A DNA stretch of 64,000 nucleotides, taken from assembly GCA_029688825.1 (NCBI GenBank), contig JARUKX010000004.1, positions 1 through 64,000 of the forward strand, given 5' to 3'. A program made the position numbers and the translations under genes. Below, piece after piece: positions 1 to 8,916 of this stretch (its first letter is position 1; every line of letters begins with the position of its first letter). Source of the DNA: Haloarculaceae archaeon H-GB1-1. GTDB lineage: Archaea > Halobacteriota > Halobacteria > Halobacteriales > Haloarculaceae. A model generated the notes under the pieces. The model saw only the letters and a program-made list of their open reading frames with translations. It made no database searches and had not been told where the DNA came from.

Positions 1-1
1 G

Positions 2-148
2 AGCGTGTCATACAATAGTTCTTGACCGGAATATTTCACACATTCTCTCTCGAATAGAGAGTGGAATACGGTGTTCCCCTGAATCAGCGTGAGATGAAGC
101 AGTCAAAATCCATGCATAGAGGGCATGAGACGTATTCTATGACACGCT
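2..148. mobile_element. Small terminal-inverted-repeat element (MITE-like)
   Basis: The sequence at 2-12 (AGCGTGTCATA) is the exact reverse complement of 138-148. Allowing one mismatch, the arms extend to about 16 bp each. The interior is AT-rich compared with the neighbouring genes and has no convincing ORF. A smaller hairpin (CTCTC...GAGAG) lies near 47-62. Short length, terminal inverted repeats and lack of coding capacity fit a MITE, or the remnant of a deleted insertion sequence. The left flank is cut by the window edge, so a target-site duplication cannot be checked. No family is assigned. Confidence 0.5.
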
Positions 149-161
149 GCGTCATCTCCCC

Positions 162-854
162 TTACAGTCGGTCGGCCAGCGCCAGCAACGCTGCGTGACC
201 ACGGGAACGAATCGGGTCGCCGTGTCCCATTGCCGCGACTTCGAACGGCGGAATCCGGTCGACGAGACCCTTGACGCTCTCGTCTATCTCCCGAACGTCG
301 TAGGAGTCGAACCAGATCGGCGTCGTCAGCTCGGCGTCCTCCTCCCAGACGAGGTCGCCGAGGAAGGCCACGCCAGACTCGTGGAGATAGACCGTGTGTC
401 CGGGATTGTGGCCGGGCGTGTGAAACGCGGTGAACCCGTCGAACGTCTCGCCGTCGGTGACCGGATGGACGTCCACATCGGCCGGGAACGGGAACAACAC
501 GCGGGCGAGCCGGTGGAACGCTCCCTTGTGGTGAAACACCGACGGATCGTCCTCACCGTGGACCAGTCGCAGGTCGTCGCGGCCCACGTACACCGGCCCG
601 TCGAACTCGGGCCGCAAACGAGCCAGTCCGCCCACGTGGTCGAGGTCGTAGTGGGTGAGGAGGACGCGGTCGACGTCACCCACCTCGTACCCCGCGGCGG
701 CGAGTTCGCTCCGGAGCGTCGGCCAGTTCCGCGGCAGTCCGCTATCGACGAGCGTCACGTCACCACCGTCGTCGAGGAGGTACGCGTTCGACGCCAGCGG
801 CGCTACGAACCCCAGTTCCAGCAACCACAGCCCCTCGCGCAACTGTTCTGCCAT
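162..854 (-). CDS. MBL-fold metallohydrolase
   Basis: This is a 230-residue metallo-beta-lactamase-fold hydrolase. The metal-binding signature is THYDLDHVGG at residues 67-76, the H-x-D-x-D-H variant in which the second His is replaced by Asp. The second His motif HTPGHNPGH is at 145-153, GD follows at 166-167, and there is a late GHGD. The length fits single-domain MBL hydrolases of the glyoxalase II/RNase Z superfamily. The start at 854 (MAEQLREG) was chosen because the 46 upstream in-frame residues are Arg-rich and unlike a haloarchaeal protein. There is no signal peptide, so it should be cytoplasmic. The substrate cannot be told from sequence. It is divergent from the stress protein gene at 1108. 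Confidence 0.85.
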   Translation of the reverse strand: MAEQLREGLWLLELGFVAPLASNAYLLDDGGDVTLVDSGLPRNWPTLRSELAAAGYEVGDVDRVLLTHYDLDHVGGLARLRPEFDGPVYVGRDDLRLVHGEDDPSVFHHKGAFHRLARVLFPFPADVDVHPVTDGETFDGFTAFHTPGHNPGHTVYLHESGVAFLGDLVWEEDAELTTPIWFDSYDVREIDESVKGLVDRIPPFEVAAMGHGDPIRSRGHAALLALADRL

Positions 855-1107
855 CAACTCGAATAGACGCTGGAGCCTGAAAACCATCGCGGCCGTCGCT
901 CGGGACCGATACGGTGACGCTATCGAGGGCCACCTCCTCCGACGTCCAGTGGGCTGGCACTGCCGGTCACAGCGGTGGTCCATCGCCGCCATCGCTGGGA
1001 CGCGGCGGACGCCGACCAGTCACGAAAGCGAGCACCAGCAGGACCCCGTTCTCCTGAAGTGGGAATCATCTGTCAGGTATTTGCCTCGCCGTCACCTTCC
1101 ATTCGAC

Positions 1108-1527
1108 ATGTACGACACGATTCTCGTCGGCATCGATGGGAGTGACGACTCCAATCGCGCCATCGAACACGCCCTCAACCTCGCCGAGCGACACGACGCC
1201 CGCCTCCACGCCCTCTTCGTCGTCGACACCCGACAGTACGGCGAGCCCGCGCTCAGCAGCGTCGAAATCGTCACCGACGAGATCGAGGACTACGGCCACT
1301 CCCTCCTCAACGACATCACCGACCGCGCCGACAACCGCGGCATCGAGGTTACCAACCGCGTCTGCCACGGCACCCCCGACGACGAACTGCTCGCCGCCGC
1401 CGAGGATATGGAGGTCGACGTCATCGTCATCGGCTACCGCGGTCAGACCCACGACCAGCCCGGCCGCCTCGGCTCAGTCGCGGACGCCATCATCCGCATG
1501 ACCGACCGGCCCGTCCTCCTCGTTTAG
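1108..1527 (+). CDS. Universal stress protein (UspA family, ATP-binding type)
   Basis: This is a 139-residue single-domain UspA protein. It begins MYDTILVGIDGSDDS, the usual beta1 strand and phosphate-contacting loop. It ends with an intact G-x2-G-x9-G-S nucleotide motif (GYRGQTHDQPGRLGS), so it should bind ATP. The start at 1108 aligns with the family N-terminus; the longer upstream frame is antisense to the neighbouring gene. The stop is followed at once by a structured repeat shared with 58.5 kb. The role is presumably in stress response; the partner is unknown. Confidence 0.92.
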   Translation: MYDTILVGIDGSDDSNRAIEHALNLAERHDARLHALFVVDTRQYGEPALSSVEIVTDEIEDYGHSLLNDITDRADNRGIEVTNRVCHGTPDDELLAAAEDMEVDVIVIGYRGQTHDQPGRLGSVADAIIRMTDRPVLLV

Positions 1528-1550
1528 GGCTACCACTTTCGTCCCCACTC

Positions 1551-1720
1551 TTTCCGACTCGGGTGCGCGCTACGCGCGCACCGCTCCTCGCAAAAACTTG
1601 GGGAAAATGCCGGTCGCGCTCCGCGCGACCGGTGTCTTCGTGAGTGAGGATTGTGAACGAACGAAGGCTCGTCAGAGCGTTGCTCTGATGGCGAATCGGC
1701 GGCTTCGCCGCCGGATGCTG
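1551..1720. repeat. Structured intergenic repeat, copy A
   Basis: This fills the gap between convergent uspA and elp3. The conserved core TTTCCGACTCGGGTG is followed by a perfect 9-bp hairpin (1562-1570 with 1574-1582). Next come CGCAAAAACTTGGGGAAAA and a 10-bp hairpin (1610-1619 with 1623-1632). Further hairpins are TCAGAGC/GCTCTGA (1672-1678 with 1682-1688) and CGGCGGC/GCCGCCG (1697-1703 with 1707-1713), ending in GATGCTGG. A second copy lies at 58491-58610 in the same strand sense. It may act as a terminator or RNA-processing element, or be a non-autonomous mobile repeat. Confidence 0.8.
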
Positions 1721-1791
1721 GCGTCGACCGCACAGCCACCCCACCGCAACCGCTACAACTTCAGCCACGGCACCGCCACCGAACCGCCCAG

Positions 1792-3480
1792 CTACAGCCG
1801 TTTCGACACGTACGGTCCGTCCTGGTAGTAGCCGAGCTTCTGGCGGTAGTACTGGCGGACGCCGATGCCGGAGATGACCGAGAGCTTCTCGAAGCCGGCG
1901 TCGGCCGCGATGGCCTCGGCTTCTTCGAGGAGCCGGCGGCCGTAGCCGCGGTGTTGCTGGGTGGAATCGTCGCCCTCGCCGCCGACGCCGACCTCGCTCC
2001 CGTAGACGTGGAGTTCCCGGACGAGTGCCGCGTCTTCGAGTTCGCGCCGGACTGGGTCCGCGCCCTCGGAGGGGTCCGTCCCGTGGTGGGAGTAGGAGGG
2101 GAACCGCAGCCGGCAGAAGCCGACGAGGAGGTCCTTCGCTCGGTCCTCGAAGCTGATGAAGTGCTCGACGCCGCCTGCGGCGTCGTAGGTGGTGACGTCG
2201 AGCGTGACGTCCTCGGGGTCCTCGTCGTTGTGCCCGACCTCGCGACAGCGGATGCAGTCGCAGGTCCAGCCGTGGTCGTCCATCCGCTGGCGGGCGAGCT
2301 GGCGGAGGTTCGACTTCCAGACGCCGGCGTCGATGAAGTCAGCGGGGATGTCCCGCTGGACGCGCTGGAGTCGCGTGTACTTCGGGATGATCGACTTTAT
2401 CTCGGCGACGAGGTCCGCAGCCTCCTCGTTGGTTAGCGGCTCGTACTCGTCGTTGTACCACTGGTCGTAGACGATGGTGTCCCGGACGACCAGCGTCGGG
2501 TAGATCTTCAGGTAGTCCGGTCGCCACTGGCTGTCCTCGAAGATGCGCCGGAAGTCCTCCAGACACATCTCCTTCGACATCCCGGGCTGGCCGGGCATCA
2601 TGTGGAAGCCGACCTTGAACGCCGCGTCGCGGAGGCGACGATTGGCCGAGATGGACGCCTGCACGCCGTGGCCGCGGTGCATCTCGCGATTGATGCGCTC
2701 GTACGTCGTCTGGACGCCGACCTCGACCTTCGTCCCGCCGAGGTCGAGCATCCGGTCGATCTGCTCGGGGTCACACCAGTCCGGCTTCGTCTCGAAGGTG
2801 GTGCCGATGTTGCGGATGTCCGCCGTCTCGTTCTCGGCGACGACGTCCTCCAGGTACCGGAACTCGTACTCGTCGGGGTCCTGTGCGAAGCTCTCGCCCT
2901 CCGCGGGTTCGGGTCGCTTGTCGACGTCGTAGTCGTTCAGCGCCTCCAGCGCCCGCTTGACGAACCACTCCTGGTAGTCGTGGCTCCGAGCGGTCATCGT
3001 CCCACCCATGAGGATGAGTTCGACCTTGTCGACGGGATGGCCGATCTCCCGGAGCTGTTCCAGCCGCAGGGTCACCTGCCCGTACGGGTCGTAGTCGTTC
3101 TGCTCGCCGCGGGCGGCGGCCGGTTCGTGGCCCGTGTAGCTCTGGCTGGAGGAGAACTCCGAGGCCGGCCCGCCGGGACAGTACAGGCACTTCCCGTGTG
3201 GGCACATGTGCGGGCTCGTCATGATGGCGACCGGCGAGACGCCCGACGCCGTGCGGACTGGCTTGCGCTGGAGGACCGCCAGCAGCTCCTCGCGGAGTTC
3301 GTGGGGCGCGTGGTCCAGCAGCTCGGAGTTCTTCGGTACCTTCGGTGCAGAGAACTCCGAACACACCTCCAGCTTCGCCGCTTCGAGGTCGTCGCGTTCG
3401 ATCTCGCCCGCAAGAATCCGGTCCACCAGCTCCTCGCAGACTTGCTCGAAGGCGTCCGACCCGTCGGTGTCCGTACTCAT
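1792..3480 (-). CDS. elp3: Elp3: tRNA U34 carboxymethyltransferase (radical SAM + GNAT)
   Basis: This is a 562-residue archaeal Elp3. Its radical-SAM cluster motif is C93-x4-C98-x2-C101 (CPHGKCLYCPGGP), which differs from the common C-x3-C-x2-C as expected for Elp3. The C-terminal third is a GNAT acetyltransferase domain (RGYGRRLLEEAEAIA and the terminal YYRQKLGYYQDGPY). Elp3 uses acetyl-CoA and SAM to make 5-carboxymethyluridine at tRNA position 34. The ATG at 3480 is preferred because the longer upstream frame is Ser/Thr/Pro-rich shadow sequence over the next gene. The length is typical of the family. It is transcribed leftward, the same direction as the DHH protein upstream. Confidence 0.95.
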   Translation of the reverse strand: MSTDTDGSDAFEQVCEELVDRILAGEIERDDLEAAKLEVCSEFSAPKVPKNSELLDHAPHELREELLAVLQRKPVRTASGVSPVAIMTSPHMCPHGKCLYCPGGPASEFSSSQSYTGHEPAAARGEQNDYDPYGQVTLRLEQLREIGHPVDKVELILMGGTMTARSHDYQEWFVKRALEALNDYDVDKRPEPAEGESFAQDPDEYEFRYLEDVVAENETADIRNIGTTFETKPDWCDPEQIDRMLDLGGTKVEVGVQTTYERINREMHRGHGVQASISANRRLRDAAFKVGFHMMPGQPGMSKEMCLEDFRRIFEDSQWRPDYLKIYPTLVVRDTIVYDQWYNDEYEPLTNEEAADLVAEIKSIIPKYTRLQRVQRDIPADFIDAGVWKSNLRQLARQRMDDHGWTCDCIRCREVGHNDEDPEDVTLDVTTYDAAGGVEHFISFEDRAKDLLVGFCRLRFPSYSHHGTDPSEGADPVRRELEDAALVRELHVYGSEVGVGGEGDDSTQQHRGYGRRLLEEAEAIAADAGFEKLSVISGIGVRQYYRQKLGYYQDGPYVSKRL

Positions 3481-3565
3481 ACCGCGTTGGCGATACTCGT
3501 GGCGTCGCGCGAATAAGCGTGTCGCTCGGACACTGGCGGCGACGAGAAGCGACGGCGAACCGTTC

Positions 3566-5653
3566 TCAGAGCCGGTCGACGACGGTCTCGACGACGGCGT
3601 CGAGGACCACGTCGCGCTCGCCGGCGAGGAACTCGACGATGCCCTCGTGGGCGCTGCCGGCGGCGAGGCCGGCGTTGGGCACCTGTTCGGACACTTCGGC
3701 GACGATGGCGTGCAGGTCCAGCGTCTCGCCGGTCCGGAGATGGAGGTCGCTGTCGTCCGCCCCGACGACGACGGACACGTCGTCGCGGTGGCGACGGTAC
3801 AGTTCGTCGAGCAGGAGTTCCGTCGGCGGGAACTCGTAGCGGTGGGTGTAGGAGTCGGTATCGAGGACGGCCACCTCGACGCCGTCGACGGTGCGGAACT
3901 CGACGTTCGCCTCGGCGGTCTCGACGGCGGCCGAGAGCTTCGAGCGGAACTGCTCGCTGACGTGCTCGGCGAGGCCGCCGGGGCCGTCACCGGACTGCTC
4001 GTCGTCGAACAGCAGGTCGGCGATGAGTTCGCGCTTGTCTTCGTAGGACTGGTAGTACGCCTCCAGCGCGATCGCCTCGCGGATTTCGCGGGTCGCGGTC
4101 TCGTCGTAGCCGGCCTCTGCGGCGGCCTCGGCGTACGCGTCCGGCGCGTCCTCCCAGAAGCTGACGGCGGGGAGGTGACGGAGGTCGTCTCGGACGTCGT
4201 CGTTGACGTGGACGGCGACGTTCGCGGCCAGCGTGGTCGCGGTCGTGCCGACGTCAGCGGCGTCGGGCGTCACCGTCGTGTCAGTGGCGTCGGCGATTTC
4301 GGCGTCGGCCACGACGTCGTCGACGACGACGCAGTCCGCGCCGTAGATGTCGAGGAGTTCGAAGCCGTCCAGCGACTCGCGCGTGCCACCGGCGGCGGCG
4401 AAGACGAACAGCGGGAGCTTCTCGCCGTGGCGCTCGCGGTTGTCGAGCATCGACGTCACGTCGCCGGTCGCGTCTGCCATGTCGTAGACGCCGGCTTCGA
4501 GCGGGCGGCGGTCGAAGTAGTGGTACACGGCGTCGCTCTCGTTGTGGTGGTCGACGACCAGCGGGAGCGTCGCGTGCTCGATGGCGACGCCGGCGACGTA
4601 GCCGTCGGCAGTCGCGGTGTGGCGGACGATGACGGGACGCTCCTCGATGACCGCGCGGCGGATAGCCGTCGCAGCGTCGACGAGGTCGTCGCTCAGCGCG
4701 TCGACGGTCTCGTCGTCGGCCAGCGGGTCGACCGCGTCAGGTCGGGATTCGGCGTCGAGCGCGTCGTCGAGTCGCTGCTGGACGGCCTCGCCGTCGTCGC
4801 CCTCGAGGACGACGAGCGCCTCGGTCTCGAGTTGGAGGTCGCCGCGGCGTTTGCGGACCTCGCCCTCGAAGCGGGCGACGTCACCCTCGTCGACGGCGGG
4901 GTAGGCGCGGACACCGGCTTCCTCGAACGCGGCGCACTCGACGTCGCCGCTCTCGTCGCGCAGCGTGAATACGGTCGGGCCGCTCGTCTGGTGGATGGTC
5001 TCGACGACGCCCTCCAGGCGAACGGTCTCGCCAACGTTGTCTTCCAGCGAATCGATGGTGATGCGCGTCGGTGCTTCCAGCACGGCCTGGCCGCCGCCTC
5101 CGTGGGACGGACCTGCCTCGGCGGTGTCCGAGCCGGTCGATTCGGGTTCCGGTTCGGGCTCCGGTTCGGGTTCCGGTTCCGACTTCGGTTCGGGTTCCGG
5201 TTCCGATTCGGACGCCGACTGCGCCGCTGAGGGCTGGTCGGGTTGCTCGTCGGCCGCCGACTCCTCTTCTTCGGCGAGGATGGCGTGACCGCGCTCGGGG
5301 TCGTCGATGAGGTTGCCACGGAACTCGCGGTCGGACTGGCGAATCGACCAGCCGAGGTCGACGTTGCCGTTGTCTCGGACGTTCTTCACCTGGACGAAGA
5401 CCGTGTCGCCGGCGTCCCAGTCGAGGCTCTCCAGTCGGCGGTCCAGCTCGCTCCGGTGGAGCAAGCCGGTAACGCTGTCACCGATGTCGACGAAGACGCC
5501 GAACTCGGCGAAGCCGTCGACGGAACCACGGTAAAATCGTCCGGGAGTCAACTGTTCGGGGCTGTTTCCGCGAAACTCGAAAACGACGTCCTCCTGATGG
5601 ATGTCGCAAATGCGACCGTCCACGGAGACACCGCAGATGATACACGAACCCAT
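3566..5653 (-). CDS. Zn-finger/S1/OB-fold protein with degenerate DHH (RecJ-like) domain
   Basis: This is a 695-residue multidomain protein. It starts with a possible zinc site (C4, C7, C16, H19). An S1-type RNA-binding domain follows (about 37-105, FYRGSVDGFAEFGVFVDIG), then a Glu-Pro repeat linker (about 135-180) and an OB-fold nucleic-acid domain (about 195-290, GVVETIHQTSGPTVFTLRD). The C-terminal half resembles DHH phosphoesterases. It keeps VVDHHNES, but the H-x-D-x-D-G motif is HTATADG, so at least one metal ligand is changed. It is probably a nucleic-acid-binding relative of archaeal RecJ/GAN proteins whose nuclease activity is doubtful. It starts at an ATG 165 nt upstream of elp3's likely start and is transcribed in the same direction. 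Confidence 0.78.
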   Translation of the reverse strand: MGSCIICGVSVDGRICDIHQEDVVFEFRGNSPEQLTPGRFYRGSVDGFAEFGVFVDIGDSVTGLLHRSELDRRLESLDWDAGDTVFVQVKNVRDNGNVDLGWSIRQSDREFRGNLIDDPERGHAILAEEEESAADEQPDQPSAAQSASESEPEPEPKSEPEPEPEPEPEPESTGSDTAEAGPSHGGGGQAVLEAPTRITIDSLEDNVGETVRLEGVVETIHQTSGPTVFTLRDESGDVECAAFEEAGVRAYPAVDEGDVARFEGEVRKRRGDLQLETEALVVLEGDDGEAVQQRLDDALDAESRPDAVDPLADDETVDALSDDLVDAATAIRRAVIEERPVIVRHTATADGYVAGVAIEHATLPLVVDHHNESDAVYHYFDRRPLEAGVYDMADATGDVTSMLDNRERHGEKLPLFVFAAAGGTRESLDGFELLDIYGADCVVVDDVVADAEIADATDTTVTPDAADVGTTATTLAANVAVHVNDDVRDDLRHLPAVSFWEDAPDAYAEAAAEAGYDETATREIREAIALEAYYQSYEDKRELIADLLFDDEQSGDGPGGLAEHVSEQFRSKLSAAVETAEANVEFRTVDGVEVAVLDTDSYTHRYEFPPTELLLDELYRRHRDDVSVVVGADDSDLHLRTGETLDLHAIVAEVSEQVPNAGLAAGSAHEGIVEFLAGERDVVLDAVVETVVDRL

Positions 5654-5724
5654 TACGTCGTGAAAGTACGTCCCGACTAAAACTGTTGTCGAAACGCTCG
5701 CGGAGCGACGCGAGGCCCGAGATG

Positions 5725-5988
5725 CTACTCGAAGACGCCAGTCTCGCCCTCTAGTGACTCGATTTGCCGTTTGAGCGCGCTCGCCTGCTCGGGGAACAGC
5801 GCGACTTCCACCTCGTTGCCCTCGTCGTCCGCGAACACGAGCTTGACCCGCTCGTCGCCGAAGACCCGCGCGTCGGCGTCAGCGACGTCGTAGAGCTTCG
5901 CGGTGACGGCCTTGTTCGAGAGCCCCATGTGCTTGACAGCGCCGTCTTTGAGTTCGAACGAGAGCGCATCGAAGTCCAGCGTGAACAT
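5725..5988 (-). CDS. Small conserved haloarchaeal protein, function unknown
   Basis: This is an 87-residue acidic protein beginning MFTLDFDALSFELKDG. I do not recognise a characterised family. It has a regular beta-rich pattern followed by a C-terminal helix (ALFPEQASALKRQIESLE). There are no transmembrane segments and no cysteines. The start at 5988 was preferred over one 13 codons upstream because the extra residues do not fit the protein's pattern and would nearly touch the neighbouring gene's stop. It lies 45 nt downstream of the Yip1 gene on the same strand and may be cotranscribed with it. Confidence 0.7.
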   Translation of the reverse strand: MFTLDFDALSFELKDGAVKHMGLSNKAVTAKLYDVADADARVFGDERVKLVFADDEGNEVEVALFPEQASALKRQIESLEGETGVFE

Positions 5989-6033
5989 AGCGGAGAACGG
6001 GCCGGCGAGCGGATAAAGGCACCCCACAGACTG

Positions 6034-6702
6034 TCAGAAACCGACTGTAACGTCGACGTCGAACCGTCGGTCGAGGGTCCGGGCGACGGTCTCCCCGACC
6101 GTCTCCGCTGCAGCGAACCCGCCGAAAGCGTAGCCGAACACCAGCGCGGCGGGAACCGCGACGAGGACGGACGCCTGCACGAGCGGGACGTCGTGAACCT
6201 CGGCCATCCCGATGGCGAGCAGGACCGTGCCGTAAACACAGCACGCGAGTCGCAGGCCTGGGATGGGAATCCCCGCGACCACGCACGGTGCCGTCGCGTA
6301 GGCGATGACCTGGACGGTCTGGCTGACACCCGCGCGGTCGTCGACGAACGCCAACAGGAGGAGCGTCTGCAGCGCCGCGGTCAGGTGGAGCGCGGCCGGT
6401 GCTGCGAGGAGGACAAGCAGCGCCAGCCACAGGAGCGCGGACGCGACCGGCCGGCCGCCGACCACCGGATAACTCCCGGGGACCAGCACGAACCGCGAGC
6501 CGACCGCTATCGCGACGACGGTCGCGAGGAAGACGAGCCCCGGTGCCTGATCACCGGGCGCGATGGCCGCGCGGAAGAACCGCCGGGGTCGCGTCAGGAT
6601 CTCGAACCACGCCCGCGCGAGCGCTACCGGTCCGCGGTCGCGGCCACCGGTCGGATTCCGTACCCACTGAGTCACGGTCGGCGGTTGGGGGCCACCCACC
6701 AT
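6034..6702 (-). CDS. Yip1-family membrane protein
   Basis: This is a 222-residue integral membrane protein. After a short soluble head (FEILTRPRRFFRAAIAPGDQAP) come several hydrophobic segments: LVFLATVVAIAVGSRFVLV, LLWLALLVLLAAPAALHL, then PCVVAGIPIPGLRLACCVYG and a further segment near VLVAVPAALVFGYAFGG. This is the arrangement of archaeal Yip1-domain proteins. The function is unknown; it is a membrane protein of the cell envelope. The ATG at 6702 avoids overlap with the upstream gene; a GTG at 6675 (VTQWVRNP) is an alternative and may be the true start. Confidence 0.75.
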   Translation of the reverse strand: MVGGPQPPTVTQWVRNPTGGRDRGPVALARAWFEILTRPRRFFRAAIAPGDQAPGLVFLATVVAIAVGSRFVLVPGSYPVVGGRPVASALLWLALLVLLAAPAALHLTAALQTLLLLAFVDDRAGVSQTVQVIAYATAPCVVAGIPIPGLRLACCVYGTVLLAIGMAEVHDVPLVQASVLVAVPAALVFGYAFGGFAAAETVGETVARTLDRRFDVDVTVGF

Positions 6703-6742
6703 CACGGTTGTCGTTCCGAACGCGCCGGCTCGGAGGCGTTCG

Positions 6743-7321
6743 TCAGTGACCAGCGCCGACGTTCTCATCGCCCTCGAACGTCGACGGGTCGGGTTCGATG
6801 TTCGCGAACCGGACGGCTTCCCGGCCGAGCGTCAGCACTCGATCTTCGGTCCCCTCGTCGACGAACTCCCCGTCGGCGAACGAGGAGTGCGAGCGCGGAA
6901 TCGCCGCCTGATGGGGGATGACCCACGCGTTCAGTGCCCGGCCGACCGACCGCAGATGCTCCAGCGTCGTGATGGGGAAGCTTCCGCCGGCGACGCCGAG
7001 CAGTCCGACGGTCGTATGCTCGAACTCGTCGAACCCGCAGTAATCGAGCGCGTTCTTCAGAGCCGCCGAGTACGAGCCGTGGTACATCGGCGAGCCCAGC
7101 AGGATGGAGTCGGCCTCGCGAACGCGTTCGCGGAACGCGGCCGCATCACCGGCGTCGTCTTCGTCGGGATCGTAGACCGGCAGCTCCCACTCGCGGAGGT
7201 CGAGCAGGTCCGTACTCGCGCCGGCGTTCGCTGCGCCGTCGAGGGCTCGCTGCATGGCGATTCGCGTGTAGCTCTCGTCACGGAGACTGCCACAGATCGC
7301 GACGACGTGGACGTCTGCCAT
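6743..7321 (-). CDS. NADPH-dependent FMN reductase family flavoprotein
   Basis: This is a 192-residue flavodoxin-like protein. The FMN phosphate loop GSLRDESYTR sits just after the first strand (VHVVAICGSLRDES). The conserved GSPMYHGSYSAALKNALDY follows in the middle, and GGSFPITTLEHLRSV near the C-terminus. These match the azobenzene/chromate-reductase-like NAD(P)H:FMN oxidoreductases. It is cytoplasmic and binds FMN. The start at 7321 gives the standard family N-terminus. The physiological acceptor cannot be deduced. The downstream Yip1 gene follows on the same strand after about 40 nt. Confidence 0.9.
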   Translation of the reverse strand: MADVHVVAICGSLRDESYTRIAMQRALDGAANAGASTDLLDLREWELPVYDPDEDDAGDAAAFRERVREADSILLGSPMYHGSYSAALKNALDYCGFDEFEHTTVGLLGVAGGSFPITTLEHLRSVGRALNAWVIPHQAAIPRSHSSFADGEFVDEGTEDRVLTLGREAVRFANIEPDPSTFEGDENVGAGH

Positions 7322-7706
7322 AGCCGAAGGTCGTCCCGGTGAGTGATAATTCTGAGGTGGCGTCGGTGTCACCTGCTCTGTTGTCACCGGGTCCAGCCGC
7401 GACGCCGGACCGGTCAGCTGTCAGTCCGTGTCGACCACCTGCTCTCCGCCCGCCGAATCGGGTCGCATCGAATCGGGTTCGAGCGAGCGTTCCTGGGCCG
7501 GCGTGGTAATCGAGTCGCGCAATAGTATCCTGTTCCGAGAAGGTGTATCAAGAATCATCATCGAATCCGTTCTTACACAGGGACCGAAGCCCGAGCGTCT
7601 TCCACGCAGTTCGTTTGTAGAGCCAGGATAGCGTACTCAAAGACGACCTGTGATGTCTACCGTTTAAGCAGAAGGTGAGCCAAACGTCCGGGTATCACGG
7701 TTCCAT
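7322..7706. other. Gene-free AT-richer intergenic region with one promoter
   Basis: This 385-nt stretch has no ORF with haloarchaeal character. Its base composition falls toward that of the following low-GC gene. A TATA-like TTTAAG at 7663-7668 is placed to start transcription about 15-20 nt before the ATG at 7707. The left end probably carries the promoter of the leftward FMN reductase. I saw no RNA gene. Confidence 0.4.
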
Positions 7707-8825
7707 ATGAGCGGTCCCGAATCAGCAGTCAGTCGTCGCGAACTCATCAGTGCCACCGTATTCGGAGCACTTCCAGCGACTGAGAGCACGGAAGACACTG
7801 AATCGCCGACGACGTTGATTTCACCTGACGACAGCGACTCGTTCAACTATCCGTACTTTCTGTACGCGCCGTCGACTACGACGGACGAGGAACGCCCACT
7901 ACTGGTTCAGCCGAACAATACGGGCACCTCCACTGACGACTTCGAAAAGCATCGACGAGCAGCTCGAGAGGACGTAGAAAGTGGCTTCCCGAGAACGATC
8001 AGCGACGAATTAGGCGTCCCCCTACTAGTCCCGGTGTTCCCGAGACCGGAGTCTGAACCGGTTGACTGGCGGCACTACGTTCATCAACTCGATACAGAGA
8101 CGATGCGGATCTCGGGCGGTCCACTCCAACGAGTTGACCGTCAGTTAGTCGGGATGATCGAGGATGCACAGGATCGGCTTGCAGGGGAGATTCCACTCAC
8201 GGAGAAGGTCATACTGAACGGCTTCTCCGCATCGGGGAATTTCGTTAATCGGTTCGCAGTCTTTCACCCCGAACTGGTAACGTCCGTGACAGCGGGTGGG
8301 GTCAACGGGATGGTGACGTTGCCGATTACGGAAGCGAAAGGGTATACGTTGAATTATCAGATCGGCGTCGCCGATATCGAGGAGATAACCGGGAACCCAT
8401 TCGATATGGCAGCGTTCCGCAATGTCGATCAGTACATCTACATGGGGGCAGAGGACGAAAACGACACACTACCGGCTGGAGACGCGTGGAGTGACGAGCA
8501 GCGTGAGATTGCCCGCGAGGTATACGGGGAAGGTATGCAGGAGGACCGCTTCCCGTATTGCGAATCAGTGTACGAAGATGTGGGGGCAGCGGCGGAGTTC
8601 GAATCATACGACGGCGTCGGCCACACTGTTACCGAAACGATGGTCCGTCACGTAACCGAGTTCCACCGCGAGCACGCTGAGATACCGGATGACTCTGCTG
8701 AACCTGAAACGCCCGATCTGCTCGACGTTCTCGAAGCGTTTGGGATCCCAGTTGAGGCTGCAGTCGCAGGCTCAGCGGCGATTCTGGCCGGGCTATCCTA
8801 CGTACTGCGGAGGGTGGAGAACTAG
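7707..8825 (+). CDS. Predicted alpha/beta hydrolase with C-terminal membrane anchor
   Basis: This 372-residue protein has an alpha/beta-hydrolase nucleophile elbow, GFSASG, in the context VILNGFSASGNFVNRF. A late His in GVGHTVTE fits the catalytic His; the acid is not certain (GAEDEND is a candidate). The N-terminus SRRELISATVFGALP resembles a weak twin-arginine signal. The last about 25 residues (AAVAGSAAILAGLSYVLRRVEN) form a single transmembrane anchor followed by basic residues. It is probably a secreted, membrane-tethered esterase or peptidase-like enzyme. Codon use is clearly lower in GC than its neighbours (about half GC), suggesting transfer. It is a single gene with convergent mutY downstream. 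Confidence 0.72.
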   Translation: MSGPESAVSRRELISATVFGALPATESTEDTESPTTLISPDDSDSFNYPYFLYAPSTTTDEERPLLVQPNNTGTSTDDFEKHRRAAREDVESGFPRTISDELGVPLLVPVFPRPESEPVDWRHYVHQLDTETMRISGGPLQRVDRQLVGMIEDAQDRLAGEIPLTEKVILNGFSASGNFVNRFAVFHPELVTSVTAGGVNGMVTLPITEAKGYTLNYQIGVADIEEITGNPFDMAAFRNVDQYIYMGAEDENDTLPAGDAWSDEQREIAREVYGEGMQEDRFPYCESVYEDVGAAAEFESYDGVGHTVTETMVRHVTEFHREHAEIPDDSAEPETPDLLDVLEAFGIPVEAAVAGSAAILAGLSYVLRRVEN

Positions 8826-8916
8826 TCTGTTTCGTCCGATCGAGAAGCGAGATTCTTGCAATGAGTATGCACGAACCAGCAGAGACTCCGATACCGGAGT
8901 TTGCGGAACGTACCGA

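Noticed and set aside
5130-5220. Glu-Pro tandem DNA repeat as a possible CRISPR or satellite
   Set aside because: It is in-frame coding for an acidic Glu-Pro linker, has no spacers, and matches the linker type also seen in ArlCE.
3206-5230. 674-codon rightward open frame
   Set aside because: Antisense to the DHH/OB protein and elp3; its Val/Asp/Gly/Arg-rich sequence has no family signature, and the leftward frame contains recognisable domains.
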